Shown here: positions 28,225 through 39,000 of the stretch, in pieces
Numbering within the stretch: position 1 is the stretch's first letter
How the letters are laid out: every line of letters begins with the position of its first letter
Source of the DNA: Phytophthora sp. 'mugwort'
Taxonomy: Eukaryota > Oomycota > Peronosporomycetes > Peronosporales > Peronosporaceae
Direction: 5' to 3'
Assembly (NCBI GenBank): GCA_033558025.1
Contig: JAUCEF010000006.1
Span: 2,604,001-2,668,000, forward strand
Length of the DNA: 64,000 nt
Translations under genes and position numbers: made by a program
The notes under the pieces: model-generated
What the model was told of the DNA's origin: nothing
What the model saw: only the letters and a program-made list of their open reading frames with translations
The model's database searches: none

Positions 28225-29810
28225 CTATGACAAAGATATTTTGCTTTGGAAGTGCATCTTCTTGCGCTGGCGCTTGTTGGCAGGAGCGGGAGTTGTCTCG
28301 TAACCACATGCTTCGCATTGCTGACATGTCGCTTCGTTGATTAATGTACACCGTGAGCATTGCCATTCGCTGGCAGCCTCACTTGCGTCTTCGATACTGG
28401 CGCTTGCTTCCACCAAGTCGTCTGCTGTCGAATCAGTACCATCGTTACTTCGAGCATGCTTACCTAGGGTTTCTCGTTTCTTTAGAAGATCTTCACTTTC
28501 CTCTTCTTCCTTTTCCCCGTCCTCACCTTCGTTTTCAGAGATGACGATCTCTTCTGTAGCGCGCTGAAACTCTGACGTTGCGTCAGGTGAAGCAAACGCA
28601 GGTGCAATCGCCCGCTTGGCCTTTGCCTTTGCCTTTAAGGGAGTCACCGTCTTAGCTGATTCGTTCTCAGCTACAGCACGCGCAACACCATTCAGATCAT
28701 CATAGCGATTCGCCGGCGACTGCTCTTGAACAAGTGGCGACGGCAACTCAGTTCGAATCTCATGTGTCACCGAGTTCACGTAGAATTCCTGCTTGATGCT
28801 CGTGTCCAGAGCACAAAAGTGACGCCACACGCCCACAGATGCTGCATCTCCCTCCACCGCCTTCTTCTGTGACGTTGTCGTAGTGTTTGTAGACGAAATA
28901 TCGGCTGCTGGTGTCGGTGGCTTCTTTCCTGCTTTCCGGTCGGCAATATCCTGCCTGAGTTTCTCAAAGTTGGCGCGCATCTGTACCGACACGCCCGACG
29001 ACGGAGACGCAGCGTTCCCGCTGCCCGCGTTCTCCCCTCCACTATGGCTGCGCTTGAACGCGTCTGCCTTAGCTTTCTGTTGCATTCTTGCATTATGGTT
29101 CCGTACCACTTCCTCCCGCAGCTGAGCTGAGCTCTTCGGGTTAACCGAGTCCGCTTGTGCGTTCGATAGCAGCACATACTACACCACGAAACAGAAGAAA
29201 ATATCACCAGGACATTTGATCAGCCAGAAAGTAAGCACATACTGTACCACGTCCCACGTCCCAAAAGGTAGCAGGGCAGGACAAGACCCACCTCCTTGTG
29301 TATCTGGATGATTTCCTCTCGGTTCTTGGTCGGCACCCGGATGTTGATCGAGTCCAGCAGTTTCCTCACTTCCTTGTCGCGCATGACGCTGTAAGACATG
29401 AGAGGCATGCGTTCTGGCTTGTCTTGCTTGGTCTTCTTAGTCTTGCCACTCTCCGTGTTGGGCGTCGACGTCGCGGAGCTCGGCGCCGTGGTACCCTGCA
29501 GTCTCTTGAGCAGCTCCGGCTTGGACTTCTCGAACTGCAACGTTACCTGCTCTAGCGCCCGGTTCGGCACCAAATCTCGCGACGTGCAGGGCTGTTTACA
29601 CGACGGACAGCAGCCGTGCGCCCCTTTGCTCTGCAGGAAGCGACGCACGCATGCCGAACAGAATGTGTGCGAGCAGGGAAGCAACACAGGCCCGTGGAAG
29701 AAATCGCCGCAGATCTGGCAGCGCAGATGACTCTCCATCTCTCGCTGGGCCTCGCAGTCCGCTGGCCACTCCCACTCGTCCAGCCTGTCGCCACCCCCAA
29801 AGCCCAGCAT
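28225..29810 (-). CDS. RAD18: RAD18-like E3 ubiquitin ligase with C-terminal NZF finger, 2 exons
   Basis: Exon 1 is 29810-29292 and exon 2 is 29178-28225, joined over a 113-nt GT-AG intron to read IHKEYVLLSNAQ, which fits the SAP-domain end of RAD18. The product has 490 residues (human RAD18 has 495). It carries a RING finger (C31, C34, C46, H48, C51, C54, C68, C71) and a SAP domain (about 139-176) for DNA binding. A WW-like stretch (W291 to P319, with FYVN) follows, then an acidic segment, then an NZF/RanBP2-type finger (W445, C447, C450, T451, N454, C461, C464). The UBZ4 finger that normally sits between RING and SAP is absent. RAD18 with RAD6 monoubiquitinates PCNA at stalled forks. The ATG at 29810 was chosen over an upstream non-ATG codon. 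Confidence 0.85.
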
Positions 29811-30090
29811 AAGTGCGAGTCTTTTATGCGGATGAGTAAAGCAGTTAAGGACTATAGACCTAAAGTGACGATTTAGGACAGATAGAGAGAGGGGAAGAGA
29901 GGTACCAGGTAGCTGGGTTAGCAGGCAACACAATCGCTTTCCGCGCTAAAATGCCATGCAGAAATGTTTGCAGTTGCGTGGTATTTTACCGGTTCCACTG
30001 ACACGCTATGTGGTTCACGTGAGTTACGAGGTAATGATTGCACTATTTGATGTGTTGGCTCTGAGCTTCATCGAGTTAGTGGTGACATCA

Positions 30091-30554
30091 ATGGCAAGCT
30101 TCTTGACCGCTTTCGACGCGCAACTGGGCAACTACCTGGAGCAGCTGGAGGAGCTTCAAAAGAAAAACCAGAAGCAGCTCCTCTTCCAGCCCACGTTCTG
30201 GCTGCAGCAGACGGATTTTGACGTCGCGCGGGAGGTCTTCGTCGCGGTGAGGCTCAATCGGCTGGATGAAATGTTGCACTTGACGCTAATTGTTACTGTT
30301 TGCTGCAGGCCACAGGAGCTATTGGCCACACGGTGACGAAGTTCTCGCTCGTGTACAGCAAGACGCCGAGTAAGGAGGAAGGCGCAAGCATCTGCGAGGC
30401 GCTGAGCAAGCCCTGCGAGCAGCTCCTAGCCGCAACAAACGTTGCGCTATTCTGCGGCGCCGGACCGTCGCTCGCGACGGAGATTATCAATGATGCAATG
30501 TATGTGGTTGCCATGGGAGTGCTAATAATTCTCAACGAGTTTTCATGATAGAGG

Positions 30555-30601
<47 letters not shown>

Positions 30602-31390
30602 TGCTGACGTTGTTGCTGTTGTATCGTTACCCGCTACAGTCGTCTCATTAAGAGCGTGTCCGATCTCACGAAAGCCATCGAGAAGGGTAATCTGGCCCAT
30701 ATACCGCAGCTCACCGGTCGTGTGTGGGAATACTCTACTTCTCGTGTGTCCAAGTCCAACTGCGTGGCATCAAAGCGCAGCATGCTGCAGGTGTGGCGCT
30801 TGGGCCTAGTTGTTGGTTCTGCGTTTTCTGTGGTTTGTAACTTTGATTGTTGTTAATTTTACTGACAGTGCATTACGATGCTGAACTCGACGGTCGACGA
30901 GCTCAAGGAGTTCCTTGCTGAGCAGGAGGAAGGAAACAGCCAAGCTGCGGCGCTGGACGAGGTTGAGCAAGACGATGAGTTTGGCTTCGATTCGAGCTTG
31001 ACGGAAGAAGAGCGCGCGCTGTTCCAGAGCGGTCTCAAGCTGCTATCGATGTGCGCTGCCATCATGAAGCGTGGAGTGCTGACCATCAAGAAACTGACGA
31101 TCACGAACGACCAGGATGCGTTCCTCAAGTGGACGGCCAGGCTGGACGTGAGCTACACGGCGGCGCAGGACGCGATTGTTGACTTTGGAGCGGCGCTGTA
31201 CCCTCCGATCGGAACCGACGAGTTGGCTGAAGCTGTGAGCGAGTTGGAGACCTTCGCTACGGCAATTCTGGCCTGCCTGAAGGAGATGCCGGAGCTGGCC
31301 ACGGCGGAGGAGGACGCCCTGGGCGTCGGCGAGGCAGCTTTTGCTAAGCAGCTCGCCACCGTGAAGAGCCAAATAGAGGCCTCTCAGTAA
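30091..31390 (+). CDS. CCNDBP1: CCNDBP1/GCIP (cyclin-D1-binding protein 1)-like protein, 4 exons
   Basis: Exons 30091-30246, 30309-30499, 30640-30790 and 30869-31390 give 339 residues (human CCNDBP1 has 360). Donor GTATGT at 30500 is strong, and all joins keep frame. Family features: an N-terminal helical region ending in FDVAREVFVA, SLVYSKTPSKEEG as in GCIP, a VW motif (GRVWEYST), an N-x-x-A-x-x-x-x-M helix (SNCVASKRSMLQ), an acidic linker (DEVEQDDEFGF), and a late YPPIG motif before the final helices. In animals GCIP binds cyclin D and bHLH factors in the nucleus and cytoplasm; its role in oomycetes is unknown. Intron 2 contains a GA microsatellite at 30552-30598. Confidence 0.8.
30552..30598. 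repeat. GA dinucleotide microsatellite in an intron
   Basis: Roughly 20 GA units within the 140-nt second intron of the CCNDBP1-like gene. It makes up about a third of that intron. Confidence 0.95.
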
Positions 31391-31457
31391 ATTACCGCTT
31401 TTACCCAATCGCATTGTAAGCCTTTTCCTTCGTGAAGTGTCGAATCATTGCGACATA

Positions 31458-32452
31458 ATGGAGGACCTCGTGGCAGGCTTCTCCATCTGGGCTGTGCCGA
31501 GGCAACCGGCGGCGCACGAGCTTGAAGACGTTATCAAGGCGTATGCGGATCGGCTAGCAACGCCGCCCTTCCTGCCGCACATGACAGTGCTTTCAGGCGT
31601 GAAGGTGCGGGACTGAACGATATCGAAATATCTCAGTAAATAGTGTCAATGCCAACGCTGTGTTACCGACTGATGGCTTTATGACCGACTAACGAAGGGG
31701 ATGGCGGCGGAGGAAATGACGGCCAAACTGTCGGAGCTCGCGGATGCGATGCGCGTGCTGGACGTTGAGATTCAGACGGTGACTTTCAAGGTTGGCGGTA
31801 ACTGATGGGGTTGGGCAATTGATACCCCACGAGAGTTAGTGGTGACGTTTGCTGATACTGCTGGCTCCAGGACAATCTCTACTTCCAGTGCGTTTTCGGA
31901 CTGCTGAAACTCACGAGCGAGCTTCGCTTGGCGCATGGACGCGCGAAGGAGGTGACTTTTGAGAGCGGAAGCTATGCTTGTTGCAGGAACTACTGTAGAC
32001 TTGCCGTTAATGCTATCTCGCTTTGCTGCATGATGCAGATCTTTTCGGTCGACCGGAAAGAGGAGTTAATGCCCCACGTGAGGTGAGTGCGGCTGCTCGG
32101 CATTGGGCCGACCAGATCGGCGAGGATCGTTGCGGCACACATTACTGCGACGGACGAAGAAAATCAGCGTTAGCTGACGCAGAGTTCACATGGTGGCTTA
32201 TTGCGTGTGCAGTTTCATCTACGGCGATCTGGCGAGGAAGGAGCGTGCTGAGCTGGCGAAAGAATTACGGCCGCAGTTCGATGGGCGGCGCTTGAAGGTA
32301 GGTTTGGTGTGTTCGTAGCTGGTTGACGTGCTGAGATTTTTGTCGCTTCCTGATGATGCGTGTACCGATAGATGGAGAAGTTGCAGCTCTGGCACACGCT
32401 CGGCCCGGTGGAGACCTGGGAGCTGGTGGCCGAGATGCCGCTGCGGCTGTAG
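31458..32452 (+). CDS. 2H phosphoesterase / cyclic phosphodiesterase-like protein, 6 exons
   Basis: Exons 31458-31604, 31698-31790, 31871-31951, 32039-32082, 32213-32297 and 32372-32452 (all GT-AG) give 176 residues, close to plant cyclic phosphodiesterase (about 181). The two catalytic HxT/S motifs are PHMTVLSG (residues about 42-49) and PHVSFIYGDL (about 132-141); the second is assembled across the exon 4/5 junction. FSIWAVP at the start and ETWELVAE near the end also match the plant CPDase family. These enzymes open cyclic ADP-ribose 1'',2''-phosphate from tRNA splicing or 2',3'-cyclic nucleotides. Six exons in 1 kb, one of only 44 nt, is unusual next to the mostly intron-poor neighbours. 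The gene lies 67 bp downstream of the CCNDBP1-like stop on the same strand. Confidence 0.82.
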
Positions 32453-33797
32453 TAGCTCGCGCTAGATAGAGAGAGCGATGTGCTTCAAGACCCGTCGAAT
32501 ATGTTTGAGGACGATTATATTGCGTTTTGCAGTGCTATTTGCTTTTGCAGTGCATATTGCTAATTCTTAGATTAATTCGTTGCGCCGGGTCTTTACCCGG
32601 CATTGAGGAGAAAATATTTCACCCATCCTTTCGGATTGAACGAGTTGCAGGACGCGTTGGCGGCTGTGATTCGCCGAAGGCAAAAAGTGCAGACCTTCCT
32701 ATCGGTCTGATACCGGGTATCATACCCCCCACCAGCCGCGTAACAACCCTGAAGCTGCCGCGACACACTAAAATTGCCGCCATTTGCCCGAATTAATGCC
32801 GTTAATACAGGCAAATGCTGGCAGCCCATGTCTATTTGTCTGCTAGAGAAACGGAATGCAGCGCCGCGCGGCTTTACGGATCGGAATGCGACGTGTGGTC
32901 CACACAAATCTCGTTTTGTGATAGCCGGTTGTGTCGGGCACGCGCTTTTGATAGGTGCATTCGGCTGCTTTGCGGCGAGCCGGTTTGGCGTCGCTAATAA
33001 CAGCAATCTAGGACAGAGGCGTTGGCTTAGGGCCTTAACCCAAGGCTTGCCGCCATTGCAGTTAAATGATTTAACAAAACGCGCCGACCACGCGGCTAGC
33101 AATCAATCCAGTCAACGCCATACGTAATGCACAGAGTAATCAACCTGATATTTCGAATATCTTGTTTAACGCTTTGACTCGGACACTGTATGCAGTTACC
33201 CTTTCTCACTTTATATTCCTTCGAAAACAACTCAGTTAATTACTGCCAGGCAGCAGCGAAATGCCAGCGTTTTTAGCATGCCATTTCCGGGTATGTATCA
33301 CTCTATCCCCCACGCCAGTTGCCAGTGGCCTCCGATAATGACGAATCGCGCTGCAGTTGCAGGCGAAATAGAAACGCATTTGGCTGGCATCTCGCATTTC
33401 GCGCGTGTCGATGTCCATAAGCTAGCTCCACTGCCTATACTCAGCCGCAGTCCTCGCCTCGCCGCAGCCTCCTCCCTCGGTAAGTAACTTTTTAGCCACC
33501 TGCGAAGGTTCCATAGGTGATAAAGCGGCCCCCTCTCCTCTGCGCGCCCGCTGCATGAGCACGAGGCGTGGCTGCACTCTGTAAAAAGCCGCAGCTCGCA
33601 GTTTGTCGATTGCTCGTCCTCAGCTTGCAGCAGCACGTGCCTCCCCATCACCGAGGCGCCTGTTGTTAGCTTAGCTAGTCAGCGTCGTCCACCCCCCGTG
33701 ACTGACGAGGTGACAAGTGGAAGCACCCAGTGGGTTCCAGCCTTATCGTAGCTGTGGACGAGGAGAGGAGAACCCGCAACTAACCTCGTCTCCCGCC
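32453..33797. other. Intergenic, no supported gene
   Basis: 1.35 kb between two plus-strand genes. A 169-codon frame exists on the minus strand (32593-33102), without domain or family resemblance. Short self-complementary pieces occur (for example GCCGGGTCTTTACCCGGC near 32583-32600). The stretch may contain an old repeat, but I see no transposon coding remnant. The last few hundred bases presumably hold the promoter of the dioxygenase gene. Confidence 0.45.
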
Positions 33798-35450
33798 ATG
33801 GGCAAGTCTCACACGCTCTCTGCCCCCAACAGCAGCACCCACGTCGCCGCGTCCGAATCCTCCACTCGCTCCGTCCAGTCCAAGCTCAGCGCGATCGCCA
33901 GCCCTTCGAGACACAGAGGCGACGTCGGCAAGCTCGTCTACTGCTTCCTGCGCGAGTACCCGACCCCCACGCCGCAGCACTCATCCGAGCCCGGAGGGTT
34001 CCCTTTGGCCCGAGAACCCCAGCCCAAATCTCCCTCAGAACCATACGACCCCAGCCACCACTACAACGGCTTCGTCCGGCGTCACCAGCAGCTCTCCCTC
34101 CGCCAAAGACCCAGGAACCGCCCCGCCATGCCCCGCCAGAAGGACACGAAGCGCATTGACCCCACGCTGGCGCGCAGCCCAGGAGAACCCACTGCGGATG
34201 CCGAGCCGCACAATGTCTTTAAAGTCAGCGGCAGTCCCATCATAAGCCCACGATCGATCCGCCACTGCCTCGAGGAGCCCGATTACGGCTTCGACGGCAA
34301 GGCGCGGAAGCATTCGAACGGCGGCGTCGCGCTGCCCAACCCGCCTATTTCAAAAGAGGACGCGCTCGTGGCGGCGGCTGCCGCTGCTGTCCAGGCCAAG
34401 GAGGCCCAAAAAGCGCTCGAGGCAGAACAGGCCGCGAACGCCAGCTTACAGGGACTTACAGGCGTGCAGCTCGTTGTGCAGCAGATGCTGGGGACGCACA
34501 CGTACACGTTAACCCAGCTTGGCGTCGAGCGAGCCGAATTCCCCAATACTAGGTTGTCGCTGAAACAGGTCGAGACGATGCTGCGCCCCGTGGTTGATTT
34601 GTGCGACGCGTTGCGAGCAGACCACTTTGGAATTCATGTGCCGACCCCGCAGATCGCACGCACGATGAACGACGTGCACTACTGGAAGCTATGGGAGTCG
34701 GATACTATTGATATCGGTATCTTCTTCATGCCACCCAACAGCTCCATCCCGCTGCATAACCACCCAGGAATGAGCGTCGTCACGAGAGTGTAAGTTGGTG
34801 TAATGTTGCGGAAACAGAAGCGAATTCTAATGGTTAAATGCTGCTGTTTCTTAACAGATTGTATGGTGCTGCTTCGGTGACGTCATACGATATCTTGTCC
34901 GACACTGAGATTCAAAGGCTGGAAGCAGGAAGCGAAATTGTTTACGAAGATTCCACGTTCTGTTCAGAGTACGTTTGTTATCTTATATGCAGTAGCATAT
35001 CCGTTTGTAAATGCCTAATTGTGTTTTGACTTGTTTGTCCTGTAGTGCCGTTAATCCTGAACAAGGGTCGGTATCCTGGGCCCGTGTTAGTCGTGAGGGC
35101 CATTATGGACAGGAAACCACTACGTGGCTGGACCCTCGTCGGTTTAATCTGCACAATATTCAAGCCAGCTCGGATATCGGCTGTGCCATGTTGGATATTA
35201 TGGTGCCCCCTTATGACAAGTACTGAACGAAACTGTGGCGAGTGTAGCTAAACTGGCCATTTATTTAACTGTGCTTTGCTGCTTTCCCTACTGCAGTGCG
35301 AACCGCGATTGCCACCACTTCAAGGTTTTGGATAAAAAAATGGTGCGCAACGAGCGTCTAGTCAAGATGTTGGAGTCAGTTAAGCCGGACAACCACATGG
35401 CCCCCGCCACGTCGAATGGCACGGCGAATTCGTCGCCTACATCCTCGTGA
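33798..35450 (+). CDS. PCO/ADO-type thiol (cysteine / cysteamine) dioxygenase, 4 exons, with long N-terminal extension
   Basis: Exons 33798-34789 (donor GTAAGT), 34858-34968, 35046-35219 and 35297-35450 give 476 residues. The C-terminal 220 residues or so match the PCO_ADO cupin: HNHPGMSVV with iron ligands H320 and H322, LYGAASVTSYD, the third ligand H404 in FNLHNIQA, and RDCHHFKVLD. In plants and animals this family oxidises N-terminal cysteine with O2 and so links oxygen level to the Cys/Arg N-degron pathway; ADO also acts on cysteamine. The first 240 residues or so are Ser/Pro-rich and then Ala-rich helical (AAAAAVQAKEAQKALEAEQA) and have no counterpart in human ADO. The start (MGKSHT) fits a myristoylation pattern (Gly2, Thr6). 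Kozak-like context GCCATGG supports this ATG. Confidence 0.85.
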
Positions 35451-36091
35451 GCTTGCAGCTGCGTGCAGTAAGCTCTCGGTGAATTTCAGAAATGGTCGTA
35501 TCTGGTCCCACTTTCCTGTATTTTCCGTCAGCGTCATGCGTGCCATGCTGCCCGGTGCGCCAGTCTGGTAGAGTGTTGGCTAGATGCGTATTCTCCTGTC
35601 GAGACCGTCCGCGTCGTGCATGTTGCGGCAGAATAATGGAGATGGAAGGATCAAGTAAAGGACGGCGTGATAGAAGTCGAGCAGCAGCGTCAGTCGAACG
35701 AACGTCCAAGGCGTATTGGTATTATTATTATTGGGTTTTGGTCTATTGAAATCGTTCGTTTGTTGTTGTTTCCTGCTTCATCCTAAAACTCACAGCATAA
35801 AGGACCGATAGTGAGTGAGTCGACACGAGAATGAAAGCCAAACCAGTAAAACTTGTGAAAAATGAAGACAACCTGTACTATTGTTTATGTTGACAATCGA
35901 ACATAGTTCGTATTAATACTACAGTAAAACGTGAACGCTTAAAAGATACTGATATTTCCTGATTTAGTGTAGCACTGTTAATGTGGTTGCCTGCATCAGT
36001 TCAGTACCCACTCACTACCAGTAGCTGACGAACTCTACTGTAAAAGAAGGATAAATATACATGTGGCAGCGCCTGCGTTGAGTATGCTGGA
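35451..36091. other. Intergenic between convergent genes, no gene seen
   Basis: 641 bases between the stop codons of the dioxygenase (+) and the DUF547 protein (-). It is AT-rich toward the right, with short unsupported frames only. Confidence 0.55.
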
Positions 36092-39000
36092 CTAGAGCTG
36101 CGTCATCCCACCATCTTCTGTTTGAACCGAGTCCACGTTACGAGCGTTGCTTTCAGGTACTATACGTCGACAACCCGTGTTTTCCACCAACGTAGTCTTC
36201 GGCGTATATTTGAATGGACGGAATTTGATGCGAAGGGGAGCGTCATCGAGACCCAATGCATTGATCACCTGCAACTGCAGCGTGCTGTCCATGAATCCCA
36301 GCAGCTTGCGGACACAGTAAATTGCTGAAGTGTCCTCCTTCCGCTGTCCGACATGCGTTTTGGCAACTCCACCAAAGTCGTGACGGTACCACTCACAGAC
36401 ACGCGGCAACATGATAGTGTTCGATCCCTCCTTCATCTGTAAATACCCTTGAGCGCTGCTGCGCTTCAGCAACGCTCGCAGGACGGCATTCAGCTGGTCG
36501 TGCACGCTTTCTGGTTCGTAAATCACAATTTCTTCGCTGTTTATGTGGTTCAGCACCAGCGCCAGACTAAGACGAAAATCTGGATGAGCAATCCCGAGAC
36601 CGTGTAATCGACTAGCTGGACCATTTGACGCTGTCATAACGCTGTTTACGCTCAAATGTGGCAGCTCAGCGCGAGGCAAGCGAGCCCGTAGGATCACGTG
36701 CTCAATCTCTGCTAACGACAAGCTCACCAGTTCTCCATCGGGCCCGCGACTCAGTGCGTAACATGTCCGCGTGAGGAAGTGACTCCACTGACCTTTTCCA
36801 CGCGGGAAACCTTGAGCGATCATGGCGTGGGCAAGTACCGTGTGGTACAAATTCAGGTAAAAAGCGACTTGTTCTTCGTGTGAGCCCGAGTCTTGCAGTA
36901 GCGTTAAGTCCACAGCACGCAACGCACTTGCGTCGTCTAAGAACGCCAGAACGTCAGTCACGGACAGTTGCTGCGGATTGCTGAGTATGTGCAAGGCGCG
37001 CGTCAGCGTGCGTTTCACAAGCTTGAGCGCGCCAGGAATGGTATCAGCTGAAGTTGTTTCGATGCCGGCCTGGCCACTGGCGTCACCTGCCGATGGCTCG
37101 TGTTGCTTCAGCTGTGGAAAAAGTAGTCGCGAGTTGAGCTCGACGCGATTCGCTGGTCGAAGCGCCGTGGCGGTGGCGAATCCGATGCACGTCTCGCCTT
37201 GCAGCGCTCGGTCAAAATTGTTCTTAGGGTTGCAATATTGTAAGATACCTCTCACCCATGCATCCCGAGTGGAACTCGTGCCAACACACAGCACAATTTC
37301 TTCTGCAAACGTGCTGATTTGTAGTGCAAAGGCTCCATCGGTACCGCTAGCTCCATCGTGGTACGCTGCACTTGAAGGTACTTCCACGGCTCGAGCCCCG
37401 ATGATGTGAGAGCATGAGACCTGCTTCTCCGCGCTGGAAGCGTACGATCGGTAGAACAAGAGCGAATCTTTGGTAAGCAGTAGAACCTCCTGTCGCAGAA
37501 ATTCAGCCGTGTAGTAGCGGTATACTACACCTTCGAAGACCACACCCATGTCTTCGCGGTCGCGGCGACTAAGATTCACCCCAATTCGAGATGGAGACAG
37601 CTTGGTCCTGGCAGTAAACGATTCCTGCAGTCGCTGACGCTTCATCAGGCATTTGTAAAGTGCTGCCTGGGCTGCAATCAGGCGGCTCTCGTTGAGCGTT
37701 GCCTTATCCTCTCCATTGTCACCTCTGTCTATTGTTTCAGTGTCGCTTGGACAATCGCTGGAATACGACGGCAATGCCAATGGCGGCAGCGGTTCTCCAG
37801 CCAGATTGTGGAGGTGCATCACGACTTGCTGTGCTTCTGTAGAGATCGTGCTGTAGCTGCCGATACGTGAGCGACTGTGGAAGCGTAGTTTGGCCACTTC
37901 TTCGGCGGCCTTGCCATTTTTCTGCGTGTGACGTCCTTGCAGCAAGTTGCGCAGCTCATAACTGCTCACAATAGCAAGTCGGTAGCAGCACTGGGGTTTC
38001 GCCAGTTCGTCGTCTCCGTCGAGCCCCCCTTCATCGTATTCGCCCACCTTATCTCTCACTGCAAATACATAGTGCACACGACGTACATCCGATGCCACAT
38101 CCACTTCTTCCATCCAACACAGATAGGAAAACGAAAGCTGTCCGAGCCTTCGTGCGTGTTCAAGTCGCAAGAAAGCCGCATGCTCTTGTGCTAACTCGGG
38201 GTCCTCTTCGGTCAGTGAACTTGCATCACTCAACGTAGTGCTCATCGTGCTCATCTCTGAACTTAACAGACTCAATCCCGTTCCAGATACAGTCGAAACT
38301 CTGTCGCTAGTCGCATTGCCTCGTCCAGCGCCTTCCCTCATGGATTCTTCGGTGGTCATGGCCTCGTAGTCATTGCGAAGATGGCGTCTGTGCTTGTCGT
38401 ATTTAACCTCGAACGAGAACAAATAGTCCTTGTCACGCTGTCGATGACTATCCGACGCCTCAAGCGCGGTCGCTCTTACTTCATACGCCACTAATCGCAA
38501 CGGCAGCGAGTCGAAAAAACTTGCGAGGTCCATAGCATTGAGTCCACCAGGCAAGTTGGCTGTTTCCCACCTGGTCAGGTCTACGTACATGGTGTGGAAG
38601 TCGAACGTGTAGGTCGGTCCAACCACGTACTTCTCCGCACCCAGTGGCGTGTGTCGTCTCTTCTTGCGTTGTTCTTCATTCTCACCAAAGTCTCCCGTGC
38701 CCAGTACAGGCGGCATCTCTCCTACTGGCGTCTCTATGAACTGGTCCACTGATTGATATAATGGGAACGCCACTGCTGGCAGTTCGTCGGAATTCTCGCT
38801 GCCGAAGCTGAAACTTACTCGGCCCACAAGTCTCCTGATGAGCCCCATAATGACCAGCGCCACGCTGCGTGTGAAGACCCCGGGGGCAATCCGTGCCGGC
38901 AGCTCGCCGCCCAGATAGACGGGTCCCCTCGGCGCCTGTTTGAAACGCCCCTGAACCTGGATCCAAAACATGCGGCGCTTGCCAGCGAAGAGCGCTGCGT

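Noticed and set aside
32593..33102. 169-codon minus-strand frame
   Set aside because: No domain, composition unlike neighbouring genes, no start context, and no splice-compatible neighbours.
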